Positions 37,624 to 46,622 of a stretch of 53,985 nt of DNA are shown here, piece after piece (the stretch's first letter is position 1; every line of letters begins with the position of its first letter). The notes below the pieces were generated by a model. That model made no database searches, was not told the DNA's origin, and worked only from the letters and a program-made list of their open reading frames with translations. The stretch is from Candidatus Cacconaster scatequi (GTDB taxonomy: Bacteria > Bacteroidota > Bacteroidia > Bacteroidales > UBA932), in contig JAGHTO010000007.1 of assembly GCA_018065305.1 (NCBI GenBank), positions 1-53,985 on the forward strand, given 5' to 3'. The position numbers and the translations under genes were made by a program.

Positions 37624-39510
37624 ATGAAAGCGAAATTTTCAATAGAATACAACACCGTTTGGGGTGAAAGCCTGACTCTGGTCATCGGTGGGAAGAAATA
37701 CCCGATGAGGTGGAATGCGGGACATGTCTGGAAAGTATCCGTGCAGACAACCGCAAAGGCACTGAAGAATTACGGATATATTGTAGTCAAGGACGGTTTG
37801 ACAGCCAGATATGAGTGGCGGAATCATTCTTTTACGGCCGCATCCGGTGCGAAGGAAGCCGACATATCCGACGTATGGATGGAGTGTCCTGTTTCGGGAT
37901 GTCCGTTCATAAGGGAGCACAGCGCTTCCGAATTTGACAGACCCGGTTTCCGCGGTGCGGGAACCGCCGTTCCGGTCTTCTCTCTCCGCACCGAAAATGA
38001 CTTCGGAATAGGTGAGTTCAACGATTTGTACACGCTTGTCGACTGGGCCGCGCTGACGGGTCAGTGCATCATACAACTCCTGCCTGTGACGGACACCACC
38101 CGTCACGGGGGATGGGAGGATTCCTATCCCTACAGCCCCGTTTCAAGTTTCGCACTGAACCCTCTCTACGTCAATCTTCAGGATATAGGGGTCAAGTCCA
38201 CTCCTGCTTTCAGAAAATTGCAGGCGGAACTGAACGCCCTGCCGGAACTGGACTATCCCAGAGTCTTCAAGGAGAAGATGGCGCTTGTCCGCAAGGCTTT
38301 CGCAAAGGTTGGCGCTGAGGATATGTCCGCCCCCGCATTCAAGAAATTCTGCAAGGACAACGGCTCCGTGTGGCTGGATGAATATGCCGTGTTCTGTGCC
38401 AGGAGGGACGGGGATTCGGAGGATTTCTGGAGGTGGCTCCAGTGGCATCTCGACAGCCAGCTCTCAAAAGTGGTGGCATACGCCCGGAAAAAGAACATTC
38501 ATTTCAAGGGGGATCTCCCTATAGGGGTGAGTGCCGACAGCGCCGATGCGTACTGGCATCCCGAACTGTTCAACCTTGATTCAAGTGCCGGCGCTCCGCC
38601 TGATTTCTTCTCCGAGACAGGTCAGTGCTGGGGGTTCCCGACCTACAACTGGTCGGCGATGGCTGCTGACGACTATGCCTGGTGGAAAGCCCGTTTGCGT
38701 CATATGTCGCGTTATTTCGATGCATTCCGCATCGACCATATACTCGGGTTCTTCCGCATCTGGGAGATACCGGCAAGTTCCGGCCTCGGACTGGACGGAC
38801 ATTTCAATCCCGCAATGGCATATCCCAAAAATGAGATTGAGGCTATGGGACTTCCGCTGGAGGGGCTTTTCCACGAGGACCCCAGGAACGAAGGCTGCGT
38901 GCAGCCGCTGATAAAACCTGACACCTCCTCTCTCGAATCCTGGCAGAAAGAACGTTTCGACTCCCTCTACGTTGATTTCTTCTACCACCGCAACAACGGC
39001 TTCTGGTGGAGGAATGCAATGAAGAAGTTGCCTGAACTGCTTTGTGAGACAGGGATGTTGGCTTGTGGGGAGGATTTGGGAATGGTGCCGGACTGCGTCA
39101 ATGACGTGATGACAGACCAGAGGATACTTTCTTTGGAGATGTCAACGATGGAGAAGGGGCGGCCCTGGCCATATCTCTCCGTCTGTGCGACATCTTCCCA
39201 CGATATGGAGACTGTCAGGATGCGTTATGCTTTGGACCACGGCGGCGCGGATATGCCTGTGGAGCAGGTGCGGGCTCTTTTGAATGCGCATTTGACTTCC
39301 GCGTCAATGCTGGCAATCTTCCCCATTCAGGATTATGTGGCATTGGATGAAGGATTCCGCCGCAAGGATTTTATGAACGAGAGAATCAACCAGCCGGCAG
39401 ACCCGCATCACCACTGGCGCTACCGCATCCATTTCAACCTGAAGGAACTGCTCTCCGCCGACAGCCTGAACTCGACTGTCACCGCGATTTTGAGAGATTC
39501 GGGACGTTGA
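37624..39510 (+). CDS. malQ: 4-alpha-glucanotransferase (GH77) with one N-terminal starch-binding-like domain
   Basis: Disproportionates malto-oligosaccharides in the cytoplasm. 628 residues. A CBM20-like beta-domain (about 1-105) is followed by the GH77 barrel. The nucleophile Asp is in FDAFRIDHILGFFRIWEIP, the acid/base Glu in CGEDLGMVP, and the stabilising Asp in TSSHDMETVR. Many Bacteroidota and plant DPE2-like enzymes have two such N-terminal domains and are longer; here there is one. All catalytic residues are present, so it should be active. Confidence 0.93.
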   Translation: MKAKFSIEYNTVWGESLTLVIGGKKYPMRWNAGHVWKVSVQTTAKALKNYGYIVVKDGLTARYEWRNHSFTAASGAKEADISDVWMECPVSGCPFIREHSASEFDRPGFRGAGTAVPVFSLRTENDFGIGEFNDLYTLVDWAALTGQCIIQLLPVTDTTRHGGWEDSYPYSPVSSFALNPLYVNLQDIGVKSTPAFRKLQAELNALPELDYPRVFKEKMALVRKAFAKVGAEDMSAPAFKKFCKDNGSVWLDEYAVFCARRDGDSEDFWRWLQWHLDSQLSKVVAYARKKNIHFKGDLPIGVSADSADAYWHPELFNLDSSAGAPPDFFSETGQCWGFPTYNWSAMAADDYAWWKARLRHMSRYFDAFRIDHILGFFRIWEIPASSGLGLDGHFNPAMAYPKNEIEAMGLPLEGLFHEDPRNEGCVQPLIKPDTSSLESWQKERFDSLYVDFFYHRNNGFWWRNAMKKLPELLCETGMLACGEDLGMVPDCVNDVMTDQRILSLEMSTMEKGRPWPYLSVCATSSHDMETVRMRYALDHGGADMPVEQVRALLNAHLTSASMLAIFPIQDYVALDEGFRRKDFMNERINQPADPHHHWRYRIHFNLKELLSADSLNSTVTAILRDSGR

Positions 39511-39518
39511 CCAAATAA

Positions 39519-40352
39519 TTATTGAAGCAGGCTGTTCCTCAGTTGGGCAAGGTTTTCCTTGCGCTCTGAGAATATCTTCCTCGCACCTTCCTTGGAGGTG
39601 GCTGCCTGATAGTCGGCCTCGGACAGGCTGGTGCCGTTGCTTTCCCAAAAAGCAAGGACGCTGGCTATCTCGGCGTCGTACTGCGCGTAGATTTTCAGAG
39701 CCTCCAGACAGGTCTTGATGTGTTTGCCAAAGTTCTGGTAACTTGTCTCGTCAATGCTGTTGAAGAATTTGTCCGGATTGTTTGAAATCAGGTAGAGGAG
39801 TGAACTCTGGCAGGCAAATGCGAATTGCCAGAAATAGTTGAGCTCTCCTCTTTCCTTGCAGTTCTCGTAGAGCTGCTTTGTGCGTTCGGCTATAGGAGCT
39901 CCGCTTGTCTCACCGTCAAGGTCGATGGGGTGGTTGAGGTCCACGACAAGTTTGGCGATGGCTTCCTTGGATTGGCCGACGGGCATTCCGTAAGCGATTC
40001 TGATGGGGTATTCTGTCACAAGGATTGCCAAAGCGTTTGTCTTCTGCAATCTTGTGAGCATATTGCTAGCGACGGAAGGGTCAAGCAGGTAGTCAGGGGT
40101 GACCATTTTCTCCTTTTCTGTCAGATTGTCGGTCAGAAGATTGTCAAAGTGCATCTTGTCTGCCGCATCGATATAGCCTGCCGCGAGATTTTCCAGCGTA
40201 TTGAGCACGTCGTCGGCGAGTTCCACTTTTGCTGCCTCCAGTGTGGCGGCATCGAAGGATTCTTCATTGCTGCCGGCATTTTTGGTGTTTTTGCAGGAGA
40301 TGGTCAGTGCCGCAACCCATACGAGCGAGATGAGCAGAAAGGATTTTTTCAT
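39519..40352 (-). CDS. Lipoprotein of unknown function
   Basis: 277 residues, not recognised. Lipoprotein signal with Cys20 (LTISCKN), followed by a polar linker rich in Asn/Ser/Glu and then an all-helical body with many Leu/Ala/Glu residues and a few aromatic pairs (NYFWQFAFACQSS). No catalytic motif is seen. The helical pattern could be a small adaptor of the outer-membrane inner leaflet. The 3' end nearly touches malQ (8 bp between stops, convergent). Confidence 0.75.
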   Translation of the reverse strand: MKKSFLLISLVWVAALTISCKNTKNAGSNEESFDAATLEAAKVELADDVLNTLENLAAGYIDAADKMHFDNLLTDNLTEKEKMVTPDYLLDPSVASNMLTRLQKTNALAILVTEYPIRIAYGMPVGQSKEAIAKLVVDLNHPIDLDGETSGAPIAERTKQLYENCKERGELNYFWQFAFACQSSLLYLISNNPDKFFNSIDETSYQNFGKHIKTCLEALKIYAQYDAEIASVLAFWESNGTSLSEADYQAATSKEGARKIFSERKENLAQLRNSLLQ

Positions 40353-40417
40353 AGGATAGTTCGGTTATTTTCAGAATCTTCGGCAAAGATAAATCAATCA
40401 GTTCAAATAGCAAATAA

Positions 40418-40443
40418 AAAAGAGGCCGCAAGCGACCTCTTTT
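40418..40443 (-). terminator. Intrinsic terminator, possibly bidirectional
   Basis: Stem AAAAGAGG / CCTCTTTT (40418-40425 with 40436-40443) extended by a wobble pair and CGC-type pairs around a tetraloop, followed on the minus strand by a T-rich tract. It follows the 40468-40869 lipoprotein gene by about 25 bp. Confidence 0.75.
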
Positions 40444-40467
40444 GCTTATGGTTATAAACTTCGGCTA

Positions 40468-40869
40468 TTATTTTTTGCCGTAAGTCTTGTTGTAGAACTT
40501 GTCAATGACCTTGTCAGTCCCGATGTACGACGCCCTGACATTGTAGACGACATAGTCCGAGCCTTCAATCTTAATCTGGCTTGCTTCGCTTTCAGCGGCT
40601 TTGCAGGCATTGAGAACCTTGCTGTCGCTTTCGGAGAACTTGCCTTCGATAGTGATGGTTGCGCCTGATATGGTTGCGCCTGATATTGTGGCGAACTTCT
40701 TGGAATAGATTTCCGCTATCTGGAAGGCTACCGTAGGATCACCCTGGCTTGAACTTATGCCAGAAGAGTAAACTGCCGTACCGCTACCGGAGGGAGAGTC
40801 TTTTTCACAGGAAGTTGCTGCCAGGCAGACGAATGCAACTATAGCCAGAATTGAAAAAATCTTTTTCAT
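40468..40869 (-). CDS. Small lipoprotein with tandem ATISG repeat, unknown function
   Basis: 133 residues. Lipoprotein signal with Cys21 (AATSCEK) and then a Ser/Gly-rich linker. A short repeat ATISGATISGATI (about 60-72) is coded by a tandem 15-bp DNA repeat, and an alpha/beta C-terminal part ends in a basic tail. No known domain is visible. The repeat number may vary between strains by slippage. An intrinsic terminator follows directly. Confidence 0.75.
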   Translation of the reverse strand: MKKIFSILAIVAFVCLAATSCEKDSPSGSGTAVYSSGISSSQGDPTVAFQIAEIYSKKFATISGATISGATITIEGKFSESDSKVLNACKAAESEASQIKIEGSDYVVYNVRASYIGTDKVIDKFYNKTYGKK

Positions 40870-40901
40870 TTTTCGGGTTTCAATCAGTTGATAAATTCAC
40901 A

Positions 40902-41897
40902 TTACATCGCCTGGGCGACAGCAACTGCGACAGCTACTGTGGCGCCGACCATAGGGTTGTTGCCCATACCGAGGAAGCCCATCATCTCAACGTGTGCGGG
41001 AACTGAAGAAGAGCCTGCGAACTGTGCGTCGCTGTGCATACGTCCCATAGTGTCGGTCATACCGTAGGAAGCGGGACCGGCGGCCATGTTGTCAGGGTGA
41101 AGGGTACGGCCTGTACCTCCGCCTGATGCAACTGAGAAGTACTTCTTGCCCTCAAGCTGGCACTCTTTCTTGTATGTGCCGGCAACGGGGTGCTGGAAGC
41201 GGGTGGGGTTGGTTGAGTTGCCGGTGATGGAAACGTCAACGCCTTCCATATGCATGATGGCCACGCCTTCGCGGACGTCATCGGAGCCGTAGCAGCGGAC
41301 ACCTCCGCGGACACCTTCAGAGTATTTGGTCTCCGAGATGATGTTGACCTTGCCTGTGAAGTAGTCGAATTCGGTCTGTACGTATGTGAAACCGTTGATG
41401 CGGCTGATGATCTTGGCAGCATCCTTTCCGAGTCCGTTGAGAATCACGCGGAGGGGTTTCTGGCGTACCTTGTTGGCCATCTCTGCAATCTTGATAGCGC
41501 CTTCGGCGGCGGCGTATGATTCGTGGCCGGCGAGGAATGCGAAGCAGGATGTCTCCTCGCGGAGAAGCCTTGCTGCAAGGTTGCCGTGTCCAAGACCCAC
41601 CTTTCTGTCATCGGCTACGGAGCCGGGGATACAAAAAGCCTGAAGGCCTTCACCGATTGCCTCGGCGGCGTCAGCGGCGCTCTTCACGCCCTTCTTGATG
41701 GCGATAGCCGCACCTACGACATAAGCCCACTTTGCGTTCTCAAAGCAGATTTTCTGGGTGTCCTCACACATCTTGTAAGGATCGATGCCTTTCGCATCGC
41801 AAATGGCCTTCGCCTCTTCGATGCTCTTGATTCCGTATTTTGCGAGAGCTGCATTGATCTGATCTATGCGACGCTCATAACTTTCAAAAAGTGCCAT
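40902..41897 (-). CDS. GGGtGRT-motif protein of unknown function
   Basis: 331 residues, cytoplasmic, with no signal and no membrane helices. The name-giving motif GGGTGRT (259-265) is followed by a highly conserved-looking LHPDNMAAGPASYGMTD and a Gly/Ala/Val-rich C-terminus. An N-terminal helical part has several cysteines (C33, C44, C51). The family is widespread in anaerobes and, as far as I recall, occurs next to a NifU-like protein, as here (6-nt gap). The pair may bind or use an Fe-S cluster, but no reaction is established. Confidence 0.85.
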   Translation of the reverse strand: MALFESYERRIDQINAALAKYGIKSIEEAKAICDAKGIDPYKMCEDTQKICFENAKWAYVVGAAIAIKKGVKSAADAAEAIGEGLQAFCIPGSVADDRKVGLGHGNLAARLLREETSCFAFLAGHESYAAAEGAIKIAEMANKVRQKPLRVILNGLGKDAAKIISRINGFTYVQTEFDYFTGKVNIISETKYSEGVRGGVRCYGSDDVREGVAIMHMEGVDVSITGNSTNPTRFQHPVAGTYKKECQLEGKKYFSVASGGGTGRTLHPDNMAAGPASYGMTDTMGRMHSDAQFAGSSSVPAHVEMMGFLGMGNNPMVGATVAVAVAVAQAM

Positions 41898-41903
41898 AAT
41901 CTC

Positions 41904-42596
41904 TTACTCTTTACGTGGATCGATATATTTGACTGCATCGTTGAAACGGCCGTATGTGCCCTTTGCCTTCTCGATGGCCTCGGGACCGGTGGCTCCGCCC
42001 TTGAGAGCGTCCATAAGCTTGCCGAGGTTGACGAATTCGTAACCGATGACCTCGTTGTTGCCGTCGAGAGCCATCTTGGTACAGTAACCTTCAGTCATTT
42101 CAAGGTAACGGGAACCTTTGGCCTTTGTGCCGTACATTGTGCCGACCTGGCTGCGGAGGTTCTTTCCAAGGTCCTCAAGGCTTCCGCCGATTGCCAGACC
42201 GCCCTCAGAGAATGCTGACTGTGTGCGTCCGTAAACAATCTGGAGGAAGAGTTCGCGCATTGCGGTGTTGATGGCATCGCATACGAGGTCGGTGTTCAGC
42301 GCCTCGAGAAGGGTCTTTCCGGGGAGAATCTCAGAAGCCATTGCGGCTGAGTGAGTCATACCGGAGCAACCGAGAGTCTCTACGAGAGCCTCTTCGATGA
42401 TACCGTCCTTGACGTTGAGGGTAAGTTTGCAGCATCCCTGCTGGGGAGCGCACCAACCGATTCCGTGAGTGAGGCCGGAAATGTCCTTTATCTCTTTGGC
42501 ATGCACCCATTTGCCTTCTTCAGGAATGGGGGCGTTGGCGTGGTTCGCGCCTTTTGCCACGCAGCACATCTGCTGCACTTCTTTTGTGTAGATCAT
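41904..42596 (-). CDS. NifU/IscU-like iron-sulfur scaffold-type protein
   Basis: 230 residues. An IscU-like fold is suggested by the cysteine pattern: C49 and C55/C56 (GWCAPQQGCCKL) and C77 (LGCSGMTHSAA), with an extra CC at 11-12 near the start. There is no IscS, SufS or HscA near, so it is probably not the general scaffold but the dedicated partner of the GGGtGRT protein. The longer open frame upstream runs into tRNA-Gly; ATG 42596 (MIYTKEV) lies 26 nt after the tRNA. Confidence 0.85.
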   Translation of the reverse strand: MIYTKEVQQMCCVAKGANHANAPIPEEGKWVHAKEIKDISGLTHGIGWCAPQQGCCKLTLNVKDGIIEEALVETLGCSGMTHSAAMASEILPGKTLLEALNTDLVCDAINTAMRELFLQIVYGRTQSAFSEGGLAIGGSLEDLGKNLRSQVGTMYGTKAKGSRYLEMTEGYCTKMALDGNNEVIGYEFVNLGKLMDALKGGATGPEAIEKAKGTYGRFNDAVKYIDPRKE

Positions 42597-42622
42597 AGTG
42601 TGAATTAAAAATAGAAATCGGG

Positions 42623-42695
42623 AGCGGAATACGAGTCTCGAACTCGCGACCTTCGGCTTGGGAAGCCAACGCTCTACCAACTGAGCTAATTCCGC
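42623..42695 (-). tRNA. tRNA-Gly(CCC)
   Basis: Acceptor GCGGAAT/ATTCCGC with discriminator T. D-arm GCTC/GAGC. Anticodon stem TTGGC/GCCGA with loop TTCCCAA and anticodon CCC, reading GGG. T-arm GCGAG-TTCGAGA-CTCGT. The encoded 3' sequence is not CCA. It lies 26 nt upstream of the NifU-like gene on the same strand. Confidence 0.96.
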
Positions 42696-42726
42696 ATTCG
42701 CACTGGCAAAGATATTAAATTTTTCT

Positions 42727-42734
42727 TAAATTTG
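42727..42734 (+). promoter_or_regulatory. Putative -7 element for galK
   Basis: TAAATTTG, an exact TAnnTTTG match, 39 bp before the ATG at 42774. It argues against the upstream in-frame start at 42732, which would precede the transcript start. Confidence 0.5.
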
Positions 42735-42773
42735 TATGCTATACTTCGTTTTGAAAACCAAATAGACACAGAT

Positions 42774-43931
42774 ATGATAAATACCAACACTCTCAAGGAG
42801 ACTTTTTACAAGTATTTCCCCGGTCAGGAACCCCGCATCTTCGCGGCTCCTGGCAGAATCAACATTATCGGCGAACACACTGACTACAACGGAGGTTTCG
42901 TGCTTCCCGCTGCAATTGACAAAGCCCTTTCCATTGCAATCTGCCCGAACGGGACCGGCAAGGTCCATCTGGTTGCTATAGACCGTGATTTTGAGAAGGC
43001 CGATTTCGTAATAGGTGGCGAACAGCCCGCAGAGCAGTGGGCTTCCTATTTCTACGGGGTCGTCGAGGAGATGAAGGCACGTGGCGCCTGCCCCGGCGGG
43101 TTCAACGCCGTTTGCGGCGGTGACGTTCCCCTTGGGGCCGGAATGTCATCCTCTGCGGCTCTCGAATCTGCTGTCGGCACGGCATTGAACACCATCTTTA
43201 ATCTCGGTTTCGACAAGGCGACTCTTGCCAAGATAGGGCAGATGACGGAGCATCACTACATCGGAGTGCGCTGCGGCATTATGGACCAGTTCGCATCCAT
43301 TTTCGGACAGGCCGGTCACGTGGTCAAACTTGACTGCCGCAGTCTGGAATATGAACTTGTGCCGTTCAATCCCAAGGGCGTGAGAGTGGTTCTCATCGAC
43401 ACTATGGTGAAACATCTGCTGGCTTCTTCACAGTATAACGTGCGCCGTGAGCAGTGCGAAGCCGGAGTGGCGGTGATTTCCAAATATAAGAAAGGGGTGG
43501 AACTGCTCCGTGATGTAACGATAGAGGAACTTGAGGCTCACAAGGATGAGCTGGATCCGGTTTCATTCCGCCGCTGCGCATTTGTCATCAATGAGAACAA
43601 ACGTCTCAACGCCGCCTGCGCCGCTTTGGAGAAGAACGATTTTGAAGAGGTCGGACGTCAGATATATGCTGCCCACGAAGGTTTGAGCAAGGAGTATGAG
43701 GTCAGCTGTGAAGAACTCGACTTCATCGTCGGAGTTGCCAAGACCCACCCGGGCGTTTACGGTGCCCGTATGATGGGAGGCGGTTTCGGAGGCTGCGTCA
43801 TCGCTCTTGTGAAGGAGGATGCCGCGGATGCCTACATCGCTGACGTCAAAGCTCAGTATCAGGTGAAGTTCAACAAGGATCCGCGCGTGATTGAAGTTGA
43901 AATTTCAGACGGCGCGAGAGAGATCAAGTGA
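42774..43931 (+). CDS. galK: Galactokinase
   Basis: Phosphorylates galactose at C1 (Leloir pathway), GHMP kinase. 385 residues. Galactokinase signature GRINIIGEHTDYNGG near the N-terminus, the ATP loop PLGAGMSSSAALESA, and the C-terminal GARMMGGGFGGC. No galT or galE is adjacent. The stop overlaps the next start by 4 bp (GTGA). Confidence 0.96.
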   Translation: MINTNTLKETFYKYFPGQEPRIFAAPGRINIIGEHTDYNGGFVLPAAIDKALSIAICPNGTGKVHLVAIDRDFEKADFVIGGEQPAEQWASYFYGVVEEMKARGACPGGFNAVCGGDVPLGAGMSSSAALESAVGTALNTIFNLGFDKATLAKIGQMTEHHYIGVRCGIMDQFASIFGQAGHVVKLDCRSLEYELVPFNPKGVRVVLIDTMVKHLLASSQYNVRREQCEAGVAVISKYKKGVELLRDVTIEELEAHKDELDPVSFRRCAFVINENKRLNAACAALEKNDFEEVGRQIYAAHEGLSKEYEVSCEELDFIVGVAKTHPGVYGARMMGGGFGGCVIALVKEDAADAYIADVKAQYQVKFNKDPRVIEVEISDGAREIK

Positions 43932-45169
43932 GTGTCAGCCGCTTCATAGCAGGGCGGCTCTCATCCCCGGAAGGGGAATCCGACCGTCAGAGCAGGACGG
44001 GAAACGTACTCGCGTGGCTTTCCGTCTGTCTAAGCGTGGCGGTGATGACAGTGGCACTGGCCGTGGTATCAGGTTTCAAATCCCAGATACGCAGCCGTGC
44101 CACCGGTTTTATGGGGGCGGCGATGCTTGTCCAGCCGGGGCAGGGGCCGGTCAACGAACACTATCCCTTCTCGTCAAAACTCTCATATTGGGAAGAGTTG
44201 CGGGGTTTGAAAGGGGTTGAGTCCGTATCCGGGGTGGCTTATGCTTCCGGGCTTCTCAAGACTGAATCCGAGATAGAGGGACTGCTCTTCAAGGGGGTGG
44301 ATTCTCTGTATAATCTCTCCTTCCTGTCGCGGACATTGACGGAGGGTGAGATTCCCGATTATTCCGGGAGGATTTCGAATGACATAATGATATCGGCCAC
44401 CACTGCCCGCAGAATGGGCTACAAGGTCGGAGACCAGGCCGTGGTATACTTCATCGGCGAACAGGTAAAGGCCCGCAAGTTCACCATTGCCGGTATATTC
44501 GAAGTGGGACTGGATGACATTGATTCCCGTTTCGCACTGGTCGACATACGCCAGGTGAGAAGGCTCGGCGGGTGGGAGCCGGAGGAGGTCTCCTCCATTG
44601 AAATTCATTCCGACGGAACAGTCTCCCCGGAGGCTCTTTCTTCGCGGGTGACGGATTTGGAATTCTCCCGTGCCACCGATGAGGATGCACCGTTGTTCGT
44701 CACGAATGTGAAGGAGTATTACTCCGGAATATTCGACTGGCTCAATCTCCTTGACCTCAATGTTCTGATGATTATGGTCCTGATGATAATCGTGGCCGGG
44801 TTCAATATGATATCCGCCGTCCTTATCATCCTTTTCGAGAACATCCGGACAATCGGGCTGCTGAAGGCTTTGGGAATGACTACCCGTGATGTGGGCAAGG
44901 TCTTTATGCTTCGGGCCGGCGGAATCGTTGGAAAAGGAATGCTTCTGGGCAATCTTTTCGGCATAGGCCTTTGTCTTGTCCAGAAATACACGGGACTGAT
45001 AAAGCTCGACAGGGCCAGTTATTTTGTGGACAGGGTCCCCATCGACTTGCAGGCCGGGCAACTGGTGGTGCTGAATCTGGCCGCTGCGGCACTGATTATG
45101 CTGCTCGTTTCGACAACGACAATATTCATATCGAAAGTAAGTCCGGACAGGACTTTGAAAATGGAATAA
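43928..45169 (+). CDS. ABC transporter permease, LolC/LolE-type (FtsX family)
   Basis: 413 residues. The cytoplasmic N-terminus is followed by TM1 (about 30-50), a large periplasmic MacB-like domain (about 55-270) and three more helices near the C-terminus, the LolC/E layout. It probably helps release lipoproteins from the inner membrane with a LolD ATPase encoded elsewhere. The start is GTG overlapping the galK stop; no ATG of suitable position precedes the first helix. Confidence 0.87.
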   Translation: MSVSRFIAGRLSSPEGESDRQSRTGNVLAWLSVCLSVAVMTVALAVVSGFKSQIRSRATGFMGAAMLVQPGQGPVNEHYPFSSKLSYWEELRGLKGVESVSGVAYASGLLKTESEIEGLLFKGVDSLYNLSFLSRTLTEGEIPDYSGRISNDIMISATTARRMGYKVGDQAVVYFIGEQVKARKFTIAGIFEVGLDDIDSRFALVDIRQVRRLGGWEPEEVSSIEIHSDGTVSPEALSSRVTDLEFSRATDEDAPLFVTNVKEYYSGIFDWLNLLDLNVLMIMVLMIIVAGFNMISAVLIILFENIRTIGLLKALGMTTRDVGKVFMLRAGGIVGKGMLLGNLFGIGLCLVQKYTGLIKLDRASYFVDRVPIDLQAGQLVVLNLAAAALIMLLVSTTTIFISKVSPDRTLKME

Positions 45170-45188
45170 ATCAGATCAGGTTATAAAT

Positions 45189-46061
45189 ATGAAAGGAATT
45201 GTACTTGCAGGAGGCAGCGGGACGCGCCTCTATCCGATTACCAAGGGCGTCAGCAAACAGCTTCTGCCGATTTATGACAAACCTATGGTGTATTATCCGA
45301 TAAGCGTGCTGATGCTTGCCGGAATCAGGGATATTCTTCTTATCTCCACCCCGGATGACCTTCCTGCCTTCCGCCGTCTGCTCGGTGACGGCAGCGATTT
45401 CGGAGTCAATCTTTCCTTTGCGGAGCAGCCGAGTCCGGATGGGCTCGCCCAGGCTTTCCTGATAGGGAAGGAGTTCATTGGGGACGACTGCGCCTGCCTT
45501 GTTCTGGGAGACAACATCTTCTATGGAAGCGGTTTCTCAGGGATGTTGCGTCAGGCGGTTGAGGATGCAGAGCGGAATGCCAAAGCCACCGTGTTCGGCT
45601 ATTGGGTAAGCGACCCGCAGAGATACGGGGTGGCCGAATTCGATGTCGGCGGGAACTGTCTGAGCATCGAGGAGAAGCCGGAGCATCCGAAATCCAACTA
45701 CGCGGTTGTCGGCCTCTATTTCTATCCCAACAAGGTTGTGGAGGTAGCGGAAACCATCAAGCCTTCTGCCAGAGGAGAACTGGAAATCACGACGGTGAAT
45801 CAGAGATTCCTGGAGGAAGGGGCCTTGAAGGTGCAGACTTTGGGACGCGGATTCGCCTGGCTTGACACAGGTACCCACGACAGTCTGAGCGAGGCATCGA
45901 CTTTTGTCGAGGTGATTGAGAAGCGGCAGGGGCTGAAAATAGCCTGTCTGGAGGCTATCGCCTTCAATAACGGCTGGATATCAGCGGAAAAGCTTAAGGC
46001 CGTCGCCGCTCCGATGTCCAAGAACCAGTACGGTCAATATCTGCTGGGACTGGTGAAATAG
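45189..46061 (+). CDS. rfbA: Glucose-1-phosphate thymidylyltransferase
   Basis: First step of dTDP-L-rhamnose synthesis. 290 residues, full length, with N-terminal [19 protein letters not shown], sugar-binding [17 protein letters not shown] and a C-terminal [21 protein letters not shown]. rfbB, rfbC and rfbD are not in the window, so the pathway is scattered. It follows the permease by 19 nt. Confidence 0.95.
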   Translation: MKGIVLAGGSGTRLYPITKGVSKQLLPIYDKPMVYYPISVLMLAGIRDILLISTPDDLPAFRRLLGDGSDFGVNLSFAEQPSPDGLAQAFLIGKEFIGDDCACLVLGDNIFYGSGFSGMLRQAVEDAERNAKATVFGYWVSDPQRYGVAEFDVGGNCLSIEEKPEHPKSNYAVVGLYFYPNKVVEVAETIKPSARGELEITTVNQRFLEEGALKVQTLGRGFAWLDTGTHDSLSEASTFVEVIEKRQGLKIACLEAIAFNNGWISAEKLKAVAAPMSKNQYGQYLLGLVK

Positions 46062-46062
46062 G

Positions 46063-46093
46063 TTGCAACTGTATGTTTTAATTCATAATTTTG
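46063..46093 (+). promoter_or_regulatory. Promoter of the VapD-like toxin pair
   Basis: TTG at 46063-46065 and TAATTTTG at 46086-46093 are 20 bp apart, a good consensus match. The predicted transcript start is at about 46098-46100, so the real start codon of the first gene is likely 46122 or 46128. Confidence 0.65.
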
Positions 46094-46121
46094 CGATATG
46101 GATACTAAAAAACAAACGAAT

Positions 46122-46298
46122 ATGTCAATGAACGAAATGGTATTGGTCTCGCCGAATGTTACCCGTGCGGGCAAGTGGTTGGAAGGTAAAATTATTGACA
46201 TTGAGGATAATCCCTTCAATGGTATTGTCATTACTGTCGAGTTGTCTGACGGCAACATCTATTGGGACAAGGAAGAGTATTTCAAAAAAATCGCTTAA
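46122..46298 (+). CDS. Small protein upstream of vapD-like gene, candidate antitoxin
   Basis: 58 residues if started at ATG 46122 (an earlier ATG at 46098 would add 8, but coincides with the predicted transcript start). It looks beta-rich and acidic with a KGKIIDIEDNPFNG-like turn and an SDGNIYWDKEEYF end, which could be a small SH3-like barrel. No known family is recognised. It is 12 nt upstream of the VapD-like gene with its own promoter and is A/T-richer than the core genes. By position it is a candidate VapX-like antitoxin; that role is inferred. Confidence 0.65.
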   Translation: MSMNEMVLVSPNVTRAGKWLEGKIIDIEDNPFNGIVITVELSDGNIYWDKEEYFKKIA

Positions 46299-46310
46299 AT
46301 CTTTGCCGTT

Positions 46311-46592
46311 ATGCTTGCAATTAGTTTTGATATGAAGGTGGCGGACATGGAGAGATACTATGGCAAGTCTTATACGTCTGCCTATTACAAGATCAGACGT
46401 AGTCTTGAATCAGACAGTTTCTATTGGCTTCAAGGTAGCACCTATGCCATTCAAAGCGATGATTTGATGTCATTGTTCAATGCAATGCGCCATCTTAACG
46501 AGTTTGACTGGTTCCGAAAGTCCGTAAGGGACATCCGTGGATTCAGAATGGAAAACTGGTCTGATTTTACACCTTATTTCAAGGGCGAATAA
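46311..46592 (+). CDS. vapD: VapD-family protein (Cas2-like endoribonuclease toxin)
   Basis: 93 residues, full length for VapD. The Cas2-like ferredoxin fold begins LAISFDM with the conserved Asp7. Family features are visible: YYGKSYTSAYYKIRRSLE, the FYWLQGSTYAI strand and the C-terminal DWFRKSVRDIRGFRMENWSDFTP. VapD of Helicobacter is a purine-preferring ribonuclease, and Haemophilus vapD has a small antitoxin, VapX. The start at 46311 is the only ATG ahead of the strand. It is probably co-transcribed with the 58-residue gene upstream. Confidence 0.85.
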   Translation: MLAISFDMKVADMERYYGKSYTSAYYKIRRSLESDSFYWLQGSTYAIQSDDLMSLFNAMRHLNEFDWFRKSVRDIRGFRMENWSDFTPYFKGE

Positions 46593-46622
46593 TTCTGGTT
46601 TTTGCCCGGGATCTGGCCGGTG

